Of a DNA stretch of 64,000 nucleotides, positions 46,373 through 55,147 are shown piece after piece. The DNA comes from Nocardioides pelophilus. Its GTDB lineage: Bacteria; Actinomycetota; Actinomycetes; Propionibacteriales; Nocardioidaceae. How positions within the stretch are numbered: position 1 is the first letter of the stretch; each line of letters starts with the position of its first letter. A program made the position numbers and the translations under genes. The stretch lies in contig NZ_JACEHF010000003.1 in assembly GCF_014180685.1 (NCBI RefSeq), forward strand, positions 1 to 64,000. The letters are read 5' to 3'. The notes under the pieces are model-generated. The model was not told where the DNA came from. It saw nothing but the letters and a program-made list of their open reading frames with translations, and did no database searches.

Positions 46373-46504
46373 ATCCGTCGCAGCGGGCTCGGAGGTTCCT
46401 TCGCCAGTCTCCTTGACACCCGCCCGCACCTGGGGGGTCGACGGACCCATCGGGTGGCGCCGTCGCGGGCGGGCCCGACTCTTGATGCGAGGAGCAACGA
46501 ACTG

Positions 46505-48058
46505 ATGAGCAACCCGGACTCGACCCGCCGGCGGCTGCTGGGACGGCGCGGGTTGATCCTCAACCTCGTCATCCTGCTGGCGGTCCTGCTGGTGGTGGCG
46601 CTGATCGTGTGGACCGTTCGTGGCACCGGCAGCGAGGAGGAGGCCACGGACCAGACCGCCGCCGTGGACACCGGCGCCGTGACGGCCACCGTGTCGGCCA
46701 ACGGCAACATCGCCTCGGGGACTGCCGTGAACGTCGACTTCCAGGGTTCGGGCGGCGTCGTCACCGCGATCCTGGTCGAGCCGGGGGAGAAGGTGCACAA
46801 GGGCCAGGTCCTCGCCCGGGTGGACCAGACCTCGGCCCGCCAGGGACTGGCCTCCGCCCAAGCGCAGCTGGACTCGGCGCTGGCGTCGTACCAGGGCGCG
46901 ATCCAGGGCCAGACGCCCGCCGAGCAGGCGGCCGACGCCCGCACCGTCGACCAGGCCGAGACCTCGGTGGCCAGTGCCCGGACCAGCCTGCGCTCGGCGC
47001 AACAGAGCCTGAACCTCGCGCAGCGCCAGCAGGACGCCGCGGTCCGGCGCGCCGAGGACGCGGTGGACGAGGCGCGCGAGGACCTGCAGGCCGCCCGCGC
47101 GGCCTACCAGGCCGACCGCACGCCGGAGAACAAGCAGGCGGTCACGACGGCGGAGGCTGCCGTCGACACGGCCCAGTCCGCGTTGGCCACCGCCCGCGCC
47201 AACCGGGAATCGACCCTGCTGCAGGCGCGCCAGCAGGTGGCCGGCGCGCGGGACCAGCTGTCCTCCGCCCAGTCGAGCCTCGCGTCGACCAGGGCCGGGG
47301 TGGCGGTCAACCAGCAGGGCCCTCGCGACAGTGAGGTCGCCCAGGCCCAGGCCCAGGTCGACAGCGCCGAGGTCGCGGTCGACCAGGCCCGGACCACGCT
47401 CGAGCAGACCACGCTGCGGGCGCCGGTCGCCGGCACCGTCGCGAAGGTCAACGGCACCGTCGGCGAGCCGGCCGGCTCGACCTCCAGCGCCTCCACCGCC
47501 TCGTCCGGCTCGACCACCACCACCGGCACCTCGACCACCGAGGCGGCCGGGTTCGTCACCCTGACCAAGACCGATGCGCTGCAGGTCACCGCCGACGTCG
47601 CGGAGGCAGACATCGCCGACGTCCAGGTCGGGCAGGAAGCCACGGTCACGCTGTCGGCCAGCGGCAAGGAGGTCGCCGGCACGGTCACCGCGGTCGATGC
47701 GATCGAGACCGTGACCAACAACGTCGTGGAGTACGGCGTCACCGTCACCCTCGGCGACACGAAGGGGGTCAAGCTCGGCCAGAGCACCCAGGTCGTGGTG
47801 ACCACCGGCAGCAAGCAGGGCGTCGTCCGGGTGTCGGCCAGCGCGCTGACCACCATCGGCGACAGCACCACCGCCACCGTCCAGGACGACGACGGCACCA
47901 CCCGCACGGTCCAGGTCGTCACCGGGCTGGAGGGCGACGGGTACACCGAGGTCCTCAGTGGACTGGACGCCGGCGACACCGTCGTGCTGCCGGAGCAGGC
48001 CGAGGCGCCGACCGGGTTCACCTTCCCCGGTGGCGGCGGGATCGGCGGGATCGGATGA
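46505..48058 (+). CDS. MacA/HlyD-type efflux adaptor
   Basis: A 517-residue membrane-fusion-type adaptor: one N-terminal helix (LNLVILLAVLLVVALIVW), a beta-barrel/lipoyl half motif (VEPGEKVHKGQVLARVD), a long Ala/Gln-rich coiled coil (about 115-280), the second lipoyl half (TLRAPVAGTVAKVNGTVGE), a Ser/Thr-rich loop (SSGSTTTTGTSTTE) and a membrane-proximal domain. The end is TFPGGGGIGGIG. In Gram-positive bacteria such adaptors work with MacB-type ABC transporters in antibiotic or peptide efflux. ATGA overlap with the ATPase gene. Confidence 0.92.
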   Translation: MSNPDSTRRRLLGRRGLILNLVILLAVLLVVALIVWTVRGTGSEEEATDQTAAVDTGAVTATVSANGNIASGTAVNVDFQGSGGVVTAILVEPGEKVHKGQVLARVDQTSARQGLASAQAQLDSALASYQGAIQGQTPAEQAADARTVDQAETSVASARTSLRSAQQSLNLAQRQQDAAVRRAEDAVDEAREDLQAARAAYQADRTPENKQAVTTAEAAVDTAQSALATARANRESTLLQARQQVAGARDQLSSAQSSLASTRAGVAVNQQGPRDSEVAQAQAQVDSAEVAVDQARTTLEQTTLRAPVAGTVAKVNGTVGEPAGSTSSASTASSGSTTTTGTSTTEAAGFVTLTKTDALQVTADVAEADIADVQVGQEATVTLSASGKEVAGTVTAVDAIETVTNNVVEYGVTVTLGDTKGVKLGQSTQVVVTTGSKQGVVRVSASALTTIGDSTTATVQDDDGTTRTVQVVTGLEGDGYTEVLSGLDAGDTVVLPEQAEAPTGFTFPGGGGIGGIG

Positions 48059-48810
48059 CCGGGATCGCGCCGGCCCGGCCGGTCATCGAGCTGACCGGCA
48101 CCACCAAGGTCTACGGCCAGGGCGAGGCCGAGGTGCGTGCCCTCGACGGCGTGGACCTGCGCGTCGGCCACGGCGACTACGTCGCGATCATGGGCGCCTC
48201 CGGCTCCGGGAAGTCCACCCTGATGAACATCATCGGCTGTCTCGACGTCGGGACCTCGGGTCGCTACCTCCTCGACGGCATCGACGTACGACGCCTCGAC
48301 GAACGCCGCCTCTCCCTGGTGCGCAACCGCAAGATCGGGTTCGTCTTCCAGAGCTTCAACCTGATCGCCCGCACCTCGGCGCAGCGCAACGTCGAGCTGC
48401 CGCTGGCGTACGCCGGCGTGCGATCCGCCGAACGGGCCCGCCGGGCGGCGGCCGCCCTGGCCCGGGTCGGTCTCTCCGACCGCGCCGACCACGTCCCGGC
48501 CGAGCTGTCGGGTGGTCAGCAGCAACGAGCGGCCGTCGCACGGGCGCTGGTCACCGAACCGGTGCTGCTGCTGGCGGACGAGCCCACCGGCGCACTGGAC
48601 AGCCACAGCACCGCCGACGTACTGGCGCTCTTCGACGACCTCGCGGTCAGCGGTCGCACCCTGGTCGTGATCACGCACGAGGACGAGGTGGCCCACCACG
48701 CCAAGCGGATCATCCGGATGAGCGACGGCAGGATCGTCTCCGACGACCGTCAGGTCGGGGTCGAGCAACCCCCGCCGCGCTGGCGCCCCAGCCGGGCAGT
48801 CGTCTGGTGA
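48055..48810 (+). CDS. MacB-type ABC transporter ATPase
   Basis: A 251-residue ATPase of the LolD/MacB class: Walker A GASGSGKST (about 46-54), Q-loop VFQSFNLI, signature LSGGQQQRAAVARAL, Walker B LLLADEPTGALDS and H-loop VITHE. It pairs with the permease immediately downstream, whose GTG start overlaps the stop. Confidence 0.95.
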   Translation: MTGIAPARPVIELTGTTKVYGQGEAEVRALDGVDLRVGHGDYVAIMGASGSGKSTLMNIIGCLDVGTSGRYLLDGIDVRRLDERRLSLVRNRKIGFVFQSFNLIARTSAQRNVELPLAYAGVRSAERARRAAAALARVGLSDRADHVPAELSGGQQQRAAVARALVTEPVLLLADEPTGALDSHSTADVLALFDDLAVSGRTLVVITHEDEVAHHAKRIIRMSDGRIVSDDRQVGVEQPPPRWRPSRAVVW

Positions 48811-50099
48811 ACGTCCGCGAGACCGGCCGGTTCGCCTGGCAGGGCGTGACCGCCAACAAGACCCGTTCGGCGTTGACGACGCTGGGCATCCTGATCGGCG
48901 TCGCCGCCGTCATCATCCTGGTCGCCGTCGGCACCGGCTCCAGCAAGGCCGTCCAGGACTCCATCGGCGCGCTGGGCAGCAACACCCTGACCGTCACGGC
49001 CAGCTCCGGAGGCGGCGGCGGGACCGCCGGTGGCTTCCCCGGCGGCGGCTTCCCCGGCGGTGGGCTGTTCGGCGGCGACACCACGACCAGCGAGAACGCC
49101 ACCTCGACCAGGGCCGCCGAGCTGACGATGGACGACGCCGAGGCCATCGCGACCAGCGACGAGGCCGACCACGTGCTCGGCGTCGCACCGGTGGTCAGCG
49201 CGACCTCGGTGACGGCGACGTACGACGGCGCCTCCCACGACGTCGGCACCTTCACCGGCACCACGGCCGCCTACCTGCTCATCGACAACTCCGAGGTCCG
49301 CCACGGCAACGCGTTCACCGACGACGACTACACCGCCCACCGCCGCGTGGCGCTGCTCGGTCAGACCGTCGCCGAAGAGCTCGTCGGCGACGACGTCGGC
49401 ACGATCGTCGGACAGACGGTCTCCTTCAACGGGTTCCAGTTCGAGGTCGTGGGCGTGCTCGCCGAGAAGGGCAGCACCGGGCCGATGGACTCCGACGACC
49501 GGGTGATCGCCCCGGCGACCGCGGTCCAGGACACGCTCTCGGGGTACGGCGCGCTCAGCTCGATCTCGGTCAAGGCCACCTCGGCCGACGACGTGACCGC
49601 CGCCCAGAGCGAGGTGCAGGCCATCCTCGACGTCCGGCACGACGTGAGCTCGGCCGACCGCGACTACAGCGTCACCAGTGCCTCGTCCATCCTGGAGGCC
49701 GCCACCTCGTCCAACCAGACGTTCACCGTGCTCCTCGGGGCGGTGGCCGCGATCTCGTTGCTGGTCGGCGGCATCGGGGTCATGAACATCATGCTGGTCA
49801 CCGTCACCGAGCGGACCCGGGAGATCGGCATCCGCAAGGCCATCGGCGCCAGCAGGGCCGACATCATCGGCCAGTTCCTCGCCGAGGCCGTGCTGCTGTC
49901 GCTGTTCGGTGGCGTGGTCGGCGTCGCCGCCGGCCTGATCGGCTCGCAGTTCACCATCGTCGGCGTCGAGCCCGTGGTCGCGCCGTACTCGGTGTTCCTG
50001 GCCTTCGGCGTCGCCATCCTGATCGGCCTGTTCTTCGGCCTCTACCCCGCCAACCGGGCCGCGTCGCTGCGCCCGATCGAAGCCCTGCGCTACGAGTGA
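48807..50099 (+). CDS. MacB/FtsX-type ABC permease with Gly-rich insert
   Basis: A 430-residue permease: N-terminal helix (TLGILIGVAAVIILVAVG), an extracytoplasmic MacB-PCD-like domain (about 45-290), and three C-terminal helices with VTERTREIGIRKAIGASR (FtsX signature). Directly after helix 1 lies a glycine-rich stretch GGGGGTAGGFPGGGFPGGG (about 64-84) that is not part of the standard domain. Mechanotransmission-type efflux with the adaptor is likely. Confidence 0.92.
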   Translation: MNVRETGRFAWQGVTANKTRSALTTLGILIGVAAVIILVAVGTGSSKAVQDSIGALGSNTLTVTASSGGGGGTAGGFPGGGFPGGGLFGGDTTTSENATSTRAAELTMDDAEAIATSDEADHVLGVAPVVSATSVTATYDGASHDVGTFTGTTAAYLLIDNSEVRHGNAFTDDDYTAHRRVALLGQTVAEELVGDDVGTIVGQTVSFNGFQFEVVGVLAEKGSTGPMDSDDRVIAPATAVQDTLSGYGALSSISVKATSADDVTAAQSEVQAILDVRHDVSSADRDYSVTSASSILEAATSSNQTFTVLLGAVAAISLLVGGIGVMNIMLVTVTERTREIGIRKAIGASRADIIGQFLAEAVLLSLFGGVVGVAAGLIGSQFTIVGVEPVVAPYSVFLAFGVAILIGLFFGLYPANRAASLRPIEALRYE

Positions 50100-50109
50100 G
50101 GACCCCCCG

Positions 50110-50697
50110 ATGAACGACACCAGGAACGACACCACGAACGACACCAGGAACGACACCACGAACGACACCAGGAACGACACCGACCTCGACGACCCGATGC
50201 TGGACGACGAGTGGCTCGCCGCCCCTGCGGCACGATCGCGGCTCCGCGCCGTGCTCGTCGTGCTGCTCGCGGCCGCGGTCTGCTTCCTCGGCGGCGCGCT
50301 GGTCCAGAAGCAGCTGGGGACCGACGCCGTCGGCGACACCGCGGCCGGCGCAGGGGGCTTCCCCGGCGGCCAGCTGCCCGAGGGGCTCCCCGAAGGCATC
50401 CCCGAGAACATCGGCCAGGGCGGGTTTCCGGGTGACTCGGAGGACTCCGCCGGTTCGACCGCCGACGGCGGGGACGACCGGGGGTCGGTGATCGGCGAGG
50501 TCGTCGAGGTCCGCGGCGACCTGTGGATCGTCGAGGACCTCGGCGGCGAGCGCCACGAGATCGAGGTCGGCGACGACACCGACGTCGTCCGCGAGACCCG
50601 CATCGAGCCCGCCCAGGTGGAGGTCGGCGACCCCGTCGACATCACGGGCACCAGCAGCGGCGGCCGGATCAAGGCCGACGAGGTCACCTTGCGATGA
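50110..50697 (+). CDS. Single-pass membrane protein with DUF5666-like domain and NDT repeats
   Basis: A 195-residue protein in three parts. Residues 2-25 are six tandem copies of NDT followed by R or T, encoded by a 12-bp DNA repeat. A helix follows (AVLVVLLAAAVCFLGGALV, about 55-73). The extracytoplasmic part has a linker GGFPGGQLPEGLPEGIPE and a small beta domain (IGEVVEVRGDLWIVEDLGGERHEIEVGDDT), which looks like DUF5666. It lies 10 bp after the permease and is the fourth gene of the efflux operon. Function unknown; an accessory of the adaptor is plausible. Confidence 0.7.
   Translation: MNDTRNDTTNDTRNDTTNDTRNDTDLDDPMLDDEWLAAPAARSRLRAVLVVLLAAAVCFLGGALVQKQLGTDAVGDTAAGAGGFPGGQLPEGLPEGIPENIGQGGFPGDSEDSAGSTADGGDDRGSVIGEVVEVRGDLWIVEDLGGERHEIEVGDDTDVVRETRIEPAQVEVGDPVDITGTSSGGRIKADEVTLR
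50113..50184 (+). repeat. In-frame 12-bp (24-bp paired) tandem repeat
   Basis: AACGACACCAGG and AACGACACCACG alternate, with six copies over 72 bp; the last copy ends GAC. The frame encodes NDTR and NDTT. Identity at synonymous positions shows recent expansion. Slippage would change the length of the cytoplasmic tail in steps of four residues without a frameshift. Confidence 0.9.
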
Positions 50698-50723
50698 CCG
50701 CCAACCGGAAGGAAACCAGCTCA

Positions 50724-51125
50724 GTGAAGAAGACCCGCACCGCGATCGGGGCCGTCGGCCTCGCCGCCCTGCTCACCCTCACCGCCTGCGGCGGCGAGGA
50801 CTCCGACGGCGGCGCCGACACCGCCACCGACACCGCCACCGACGCCGCTGCCGCGCCGTCGGGCGCCCCCGGTTTCGACGCCGAACAGCTCGAGGAGATC
50901 CAGCAGTGCCTCGAGGCGGCGGGCCTGGAGGACCAGCTCCCCTCCGGGCAGCCGACCGACCTGCCGACCGACCTGCCGTCGGACCTCCCGACCGACCTCC
51001 CGTCCGACCTGCCGTCGGACTTCGGCTCCGGTGGGCCCGGCGGCGGGGCGTTCCAGGACCCCGAGGTCCAGGAAGCGCTCGAGGCCTGCGGCATCGACCT
51101 GCCGCAGCCCCCCGACCAGGGTTAG
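50724..51125 (+). CDS. Small Asp/Pro-repeat lipoprotein of the efflux operon
   Basis: A 133-residue lipoprotein: signal VKKTRTAIGAVGLAALLTLTAC with the lipobox LTAC, a Thr/Ala/Asp linker, a helix with two Cys in the mature part (IQQCLEAAG; LEACGIDLP), and a repeat of PTDLPSDL units (about 83-103). GGAAGG precedes the GTG at 50724, which I prefer; an ATG at 50694 overlaps the preceding stop but would put the signal peptide inside. Function unknown; it may cap or tether the transporter. Confidence 0.75.
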   Translation: MKKTRTAIGAVGLAALLTLTACGGEDSDGGADTATDTATDAAAAPSGAPGFDAEQLEEIQQCLEAAGLEDQLPSGQPTDLPTDLPSDLPTDLPSDLPSDFGSGGPGGGAFQDPEVQEALEACGIDLPQPPDQG

Positions 51126-51156
51126 CCTCCCTGCCTCCGCACCCGCCGCCCGTCGT

Positions 51157-51207
51157 ACCTGAGGTTTCGGCCCCGGATCCGGTCCAGATGGGGCCGGAAC
51201 TTCAGGT
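51157..51207. terminator. Large hairpin between convergent genes
   Basis: Arms 51157-51174 and 51190-51207 pair over 18 bp with only two G-U wobbles (ACCTGAGGTTTCGGCCCC against its partner), with a 15-nt loop. It lies between the efflux operon end (51125) and the end of the convergent gene at 51218, so it can act in both directions. Confidence 0.75.
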
Positions 51208-51217
51208 GCGAGCGTGG

Positions 51218-51904
51218 TCAGAGCGCGGCCGGCTCTTCGAAGCGCGCCTGCATCCGCTCGGTCCAGGTGGTGAGGACGACCGTGTCGGGGGAGAGGTCCA
51301 GGGAGGCGAGCTCCTTGGCGATCGCGTGATCGCCCAGGGTGAGGGCGACGTCGGCGTCGAAGTACACCCCGCTGCCGCTGCCGCCCTGGGTGAACCGCGT
51401 GACGTGGGGGCGGCCGTCGATCAGGGTGTACGCCGCCAGCGGCATGGCCGGCATCTCCTCCGAACCGCCGCGCGGCACCGTGACGTCGACGACCAGCTCG
51501 CCGTCCATCGTCAGGACCCAGCGGCTGGTGGTGTCGGTGTTGGTCACCTCGATCCGCTCGACCGACTTGGGGAAGCCCCAGATCTGGTTGCCGGCCACGC
51601 AGGTGAACTGCTCGGTCACGGGCAGGTGGGTGATGAACGTGCCGTCCTCCCCGCCGCCCTCCGGACGGACGAACAGGAGGGTGCCGACCTCGAGGTAGGC
51701 ACCGAGGTCGTTGTCCCGGTAGTCGATCAGGGCCAGGGCGAACTGGGCCCGCCCGGGCGCCGACTCGACCACCTCGAAGCCGGACGGCGCGAGGGCCCGG
51801 GCGGCGTCCAGCGCGACGTCGAAGATCACGGTGGCGCTCGATCCGTCGCGCACGTCGACGGGCATGGTCACGGTCTTGCCGAGGATGTCGTGGGTCGCAG
51901 TCAC
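51218..51904 (-). CDS. Acetoacetate decarboxylase family protein under a KstR-type box
   Basis: A 228-residue protein of the acetoacetate decarboxylase-like superfamily: YLEVGTLLFVRPEG, TFITHLPVTEQFTCVAGNQIWGFPKSVERIEV and a C-terminal TWTERMQARFEEP. The Lys in WGFPK occupies the region of the Schiff-base Lys in true decarboxylases, but many homologues are lyases or hydratases of other substrates. I start at GTG 51904 (VTATHDILGKTV). A perfect 14-bp KstR-type palindrome ends 9 bp upstream, pointing to sterol or steroid catabolism. Confidence 0.85.
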   Translation of the reverse strand: MTATHDILGKTVTMPVDVRDGSSATVIFDVALDAARALAPSGFEVVESAPGRAQFALALIDYRDNDLGAYLEVGTLLFVRPEGGGEDGTFITHLPVTEQFTCVAGNQIWGFPKSVERIEVTNTDTTSRWVLTMDGELVVDVTVPRGGSEEMPAMPLAAYTLIDGRPHVTRFTQGGSGSGVYFDADVALTLGDHAIAKELASLDLSPDTVVLTTWTERMQARFEEPAAL

Positions 51905-51912
51905 GATCGCAG

Positions 51913-51926
51913 TAGAACATGTTCTA
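51913..51926 (-). promoter_or_regulatory. KstR-type operator (perfect 14-bp palindrome)
   Basis: TAGAACATGTTCTA is fully palindromic and fits the published mycobacterial KstR motif TnnAACnnGTTnnA exactly. It lies 9-22 bp upstream of the GTG start of the acetoacetate-decarboxylase-like gene. The kstR gene itself is not in the window. Confidence 0.75.
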
Positions 51927-51995
51927 GCGAGGAAGTTCCAGAGCGTCCGCCCGGAATCCCCGATGGGCGGGCCCGAGGTCACCTAGGTTGGTGGG

Positions 51996-52691
51996 ATGCC
52001 AGCACTCCTCGGGTTCCGCGCCGCCGCGCTCGCCGTCCTCGCTACCGCCCTCGTGGCCGCCGCCACCCTGACGTCGGCCGCGCCGGCCGCGGCGGCGCCG
52101 CCCGTCGCGGTCGACGACTACCGGACGATGTACCCCGGTCAGGTCCGGCTGATCAACGTGCTGCGCAACGACACCGATGCCGACGGCGACCAGCTCGCGA
52201 TCTGTCGGCTGGGTGAGGTCGACGAGGACCGCTACTACGCCGAGATCGTGGAGGGCCGGCTGCTCGTCGCGCCGTTCGGCGGCAGCCTCGAGGACATCGT
52301 GATCACCTACTACGCGTGCGACTTCGACACGTTGGTGCCGGCGACGCTGACCATCTCCCTGCGGGAGATCTTCCCGATGAAGATCGTCAAGCTCGACCGT
52401 CCGGGGCGGCTGCGCGTGACCAACGACAACGACCGGGTGGTCCGGTTCCTCTACGGCAGCTTCCGGGAGGAGCGTCCCGACGGTCGGGCTCGGGTGATGC
52501 CGAACGACTCGGTCGTCATCCGGGTGCACCGTCATCGGATCGACTGGGTCGCCTACATGGGCCGCGACATCCTGGTCGGGATCGGCCACGTGCGTGACAT
52601 CCAGCTTCCGGCGGGCGACGACGGCAGTGCCCGCACCCGCGTCACCCTGAGCCGGGCCGAGGCCCGGATGTGGGCCGAGCAGCGCCCCTGA
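51996..52691 (+). CDS. Secreted protein with a cadherin-like/Ig-like domain
   Basis: A 231-residue exported protein: signal peptide (AALAVLATALVAAATLTSAAPAAAA), then one Ig-like or cadherin-like domain starting VAVDDYRTMYPGQVRLINVLRNDTDADGDQL, a motif typical of bacterial VCBS/cadherin-type repeats with Ca-binding DxDGD. The C-terminal half (FPMKIVKLDRPGRLRVTN) is not recognised. It is divergent from the KstR-boxed gene and ends 7 bp from the convergent SDR. Confidence 0.75.
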   Translation: MPALLGFRAAALAVLATALVAAATLTSAAPAAAAPPVAVDDYRTMYPGQVRLINVLRNDTDADGDQLAICRLGEVDEDRYYAEIVEGRLLVAPFGGSLEDIVITYYACDFDTLVPATLTISLREIFPMKIVKLDRPGRLRVTNDNDRVVRFLYGSFREERPDGRARVMPNDSVVIRVHRHRIDWVAYMGRDILVGIGHVRDIQLPAGDDGSARTRVTLSRAEARMWAEQRP

Positions 52692-52698
52692 GCTGGGC

Positions 52699-53523
52699 TC
52701 AGCTGCCCCGGATCCGGTCGAGGTAGCTCTTGCGCGCGCTCATGTCGACCTCGTCGAGGAAGACGTCGTCGCCACCGAGCGCCGAGCTGAGGCCCTCGGC
52801 GATCCGGCGAGGGACGAACTTCATCCCCGTCACCATGCCGCCCGCGACCCGGGTCACCCGCACGAACGGCTTGGGCTTCTCGATCAGCGCGGCGGTCGCC
52901 CGGGCGATCTCCTCGGGCTCGGCGTTGCGGAAGCCCTTCGCCCCCGCGGTGCCGGCGACCAGCTCGGTGTTGGTGAACGTTGGGCGCACGGTCGAGAGCC
53001 GGATCCCGGTCTTGCGGTACTCCAGCCGCGCCGCCTCGGTGAAGCCGATGACGGCGTGCTTGGTGCCGCAGTACGTCGCCAGCCCGGGTACGGCGAGCTC
53101 GCCGGCCAGCGACGCCGTGTTGATGATGTGGCCGCGGTCGCGCGGCAGCATCCGCTCCAAGGCCAGCTTGGTGCCGTAGATGACGCCGAGGACGTTGATC
53201 TCGACCTGACGGCGGGTGACCGCGTCCTCCTCCTCGTGGGTGTGCCCGGTCGGCATGATGCCCGCGTTGTTGATGAGCACGTCGAGGTCGCCGAGCTCGG
53301 TCTCGACGAGGTCGAGGAACGCCCGGAAGGACCCGGGGTCGGTGACGTCGAGCCGGGCGTAGGTGTCGATGCCCAGCTCCAGCGCCGCCTCCTTGAGCCG
53401 GACCTCGTCGACATCGCCGATGGCGACCCGGCAGCCGCGCCCGAGCAGCTCCTTGGCGGTGGCGTAGCCGATCCCGCGGGCGCCTCCGGTGATGGCGACG
53501 ACCTTCCCGTGCAGCGCGCTCAT
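52699..53523 (-). CDS. Short-chain dehydrogenase/reductase (SadH-like)
   Basis: A 274-residue SDR: TGGARGIG, an acidic GDVDEV after beta-2 (NAD preference), NNAGIMPTG, NTASLAG and YCGTKHA (Tyr and Lys). The C-terminus RVTRVAGGMVTGMKFVPRRIAEGLS is like mycobacterial SadH (Rv3085). It is a paralogue of the SDR at 25132. The ATG overlaps the ALDH stop (ATGA). Confidence 0.9.
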   Translation of the reverse strand: MSALHGKVVAITGGARGIGYATAKELLGRGCRVAIGDVDEVRLKEAALELGIDTYARLDVTDPGSFRAFLDLVETELGDLDVLINNAGIMPTGHTHEEEDAVTRRQVEINVLGVIYGTKLALERMLPRDRGHIINTASLAGELAVPGLATYCGTKHAVIGFTEAARLEYRKTGIRLSTVRPTFTNTELVAGTAGAKGFRNAEPEEIARATAALIEKPKPFVRVTRVAGGMVTGMKFVPRRIAEGLSSALGGDDVFLDEVDMSARKSYLDRIRGS

Positions 53524-55052
53524 CGGCCGGTCTCCTTCGTGCGCAGGCCCAGGCGTTGTCGCAGTCCGCGTCCGGCCATCGCCCGCATGACGCGGCCGGC
53601 GAGCGCGGTGCGCCGCGCCGAGTAGGGGTACCAGGTGAGCTCGTTGGACAGCGTCGGGATGCGAGGAGCCGTGACCGCCTGGACCTTGCAGTACTTGTGC
53701 ACGCCGTACGCACCGCCGAGCCGCGCGCCCACCCCCGACTCCTTCCAGCCGGAGTGCGGCAGGGGAGCGGCGAACAGGTTGCTGAAGACGTCGTTGATGT
53801 TGACCGCGCCCGCCTCGAGCCGCCGCGCCACCCGCTGGCCCCGGTCGACGTCGCCGGTCCAGACCGTCGCCGAGAGGCCGTACGGCGAGTCGTTGGCCAT
53901 CCGCACCGCCTCGTCCTCGTCGGCCACCTTCATCACCGGGATGGTGGGGCCGAAGGTCTCCTCGGTCATGCACGACATCGAGTGGTCGACGTCGACGAGG
54001 ACGGTCGGGGCGAAGAAGTTGCCGGAGCTCCCGCGGCTGCCGCCGGTGAGCACCCGGGCGCCGTCCGCGATCGCCTCGCGGACGTGGCGGTCGGCGATGT
54101 CGACCTGCTGGGCCGTCACCATCGCCCCGACGTCGTCGCCCTTCGCGACGCCCTGGGACAGTCCGGCCACCTTCTTCTGCAGCCGCTCGACGAACTCGTC
54201 GTAGACCGGAGCCTCGACATAGACCCGCTCGACGGAGATGCAGACCTGGCCGGCGTTGAACAGCCCTCCCCAGGCGATGCCGTTGACGGCGCGGTCGAGG
54301 TCGGCGTCCGCGAGCACGATCGCGGGGTCCTTGCCGCCGAGCTCGAGGCTGTAGGGCTTGAGCTGCTCGGCGCAGCGCACGCCGATCTTGCGGCCGGTCG
54401 CCGTGGACCCGGTGAACTGCACGTAGTCCGCGGCGTCCACGACCGCGGCGCCCGTGTCGCCCAGGCCGGTGACGTTGGCGATCACCGGCGGCGCGCCGAT
54501 CTCGTGCCAGCCCTCGATCAGGCGGGCGCACGCCAGCGGCGTCTCCTCCGAGGACTTCGACAGCACGGCACAACCGGCGGCCAGCGCGGGCGCGGCGTCC
54601 ATCAGGAAGAGGGTGATGGGGAAGTTCCAGGGCGTGATGATCCCGACCACCGGGTACGGCGAGTACACCTTGGTCAGCTTCTTCGGGAGGCTGATCGGGC
54701 TGGCCGGCTTCACGTTCTCGTCGGCCAGGAACGCCGCGGCGTGGTCGGCGTAGTAGCTGACGAGCTCGCACGACGCGATGGGCTCGATCGCGGCGTCAGG
54801 CCGGGCCTTGCCCGTCTCGGCCTGCAGCAGGTCGGTGAGCTCGTCGACGTGCTCGAGGATCCAGGTGCGCCACCGGCGCAGCCACACCGCGCGACCGTCG
54901 GCGCCGAGCGCCTCCCAGCCTCGCTGGGCCATCCGCAGCTCGGCCGCGGCCTCGTTGACCGCGCGGGCGTCGAGGATCGGCACGCTGCCGACCAGGCTCC
55001 CGTCGGCGGGGTTGCGGACGTCGAGTACGGCGGACGTGGTGTCGACGCTCAC
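53520..55052 (-). CDS. Aldehyde dehydrogenase (succinate-semialdehyde-type)
   Basis: A 510-residue ALDH: TPWNFPITLF, FTGSTATGR, the base in YSLELGGKDPA, and the nucleophile in AGQVCISVERVYV. It has the C-terminal extension LTWYPYSARRTALAGRVMR shared with the ALDH at 23558. AAAGGAGG precedes the GTG at 55052. With the SDR it forms a two-gene operon, divergent from the PucR regulator. Confidence 0.92.
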   Translation of the reverse strand: MSVDTTSAVLDVRNPADGSLVGSVPILDARAVNEAAAELRMAQRGWEALGADGRAVWLRRWRTWILEHVDELTDLLQAETGKARPDAAIEPIASCELVSYYADHAAAFLADENVKPASPISLPKKLTKVYSPYPVVGIITPWNFPITLFLMDAAPALAAGCAVLSKSSEETPLACARLIEGWHEIGAPPVIANVTGLGDTGAAVVDAADYVQFTGSTATGRKIGVRCAEQLKPYSLELGGKDPAIVLADADLDRAVNGIAWGGLFNAGQVCISVERVYVEAPVYDEFVERLQKKVAGLSQGVAKGDDVGAMVTAQQVDIADRHVREAIADGARVLTGGSRGSSGNFFAPTVLVDVDHSMSCMTEETFGPTIPVMKVADEDEAVRMANDSPYGLSATVWTGDVDRGQRVARRLEAGAVNINDVFSNLFAAPLPHSGWKESGVGARLGGAYGVHKYCKVQAVTAPRIPTLSNELTWYPYSARRTALAGRVMRAMAGRGLRQRLGLRTKETGR

Positions 55053-55147
55053 GGCGCCTCCTTTGGTGCACGGGGTCGGATCGCCTCCGATCGTGCCGAA
55101 CAACGCCGAGGCTGGGGAAGGCTGATCTCGCCCAATCCCATCGCCCC

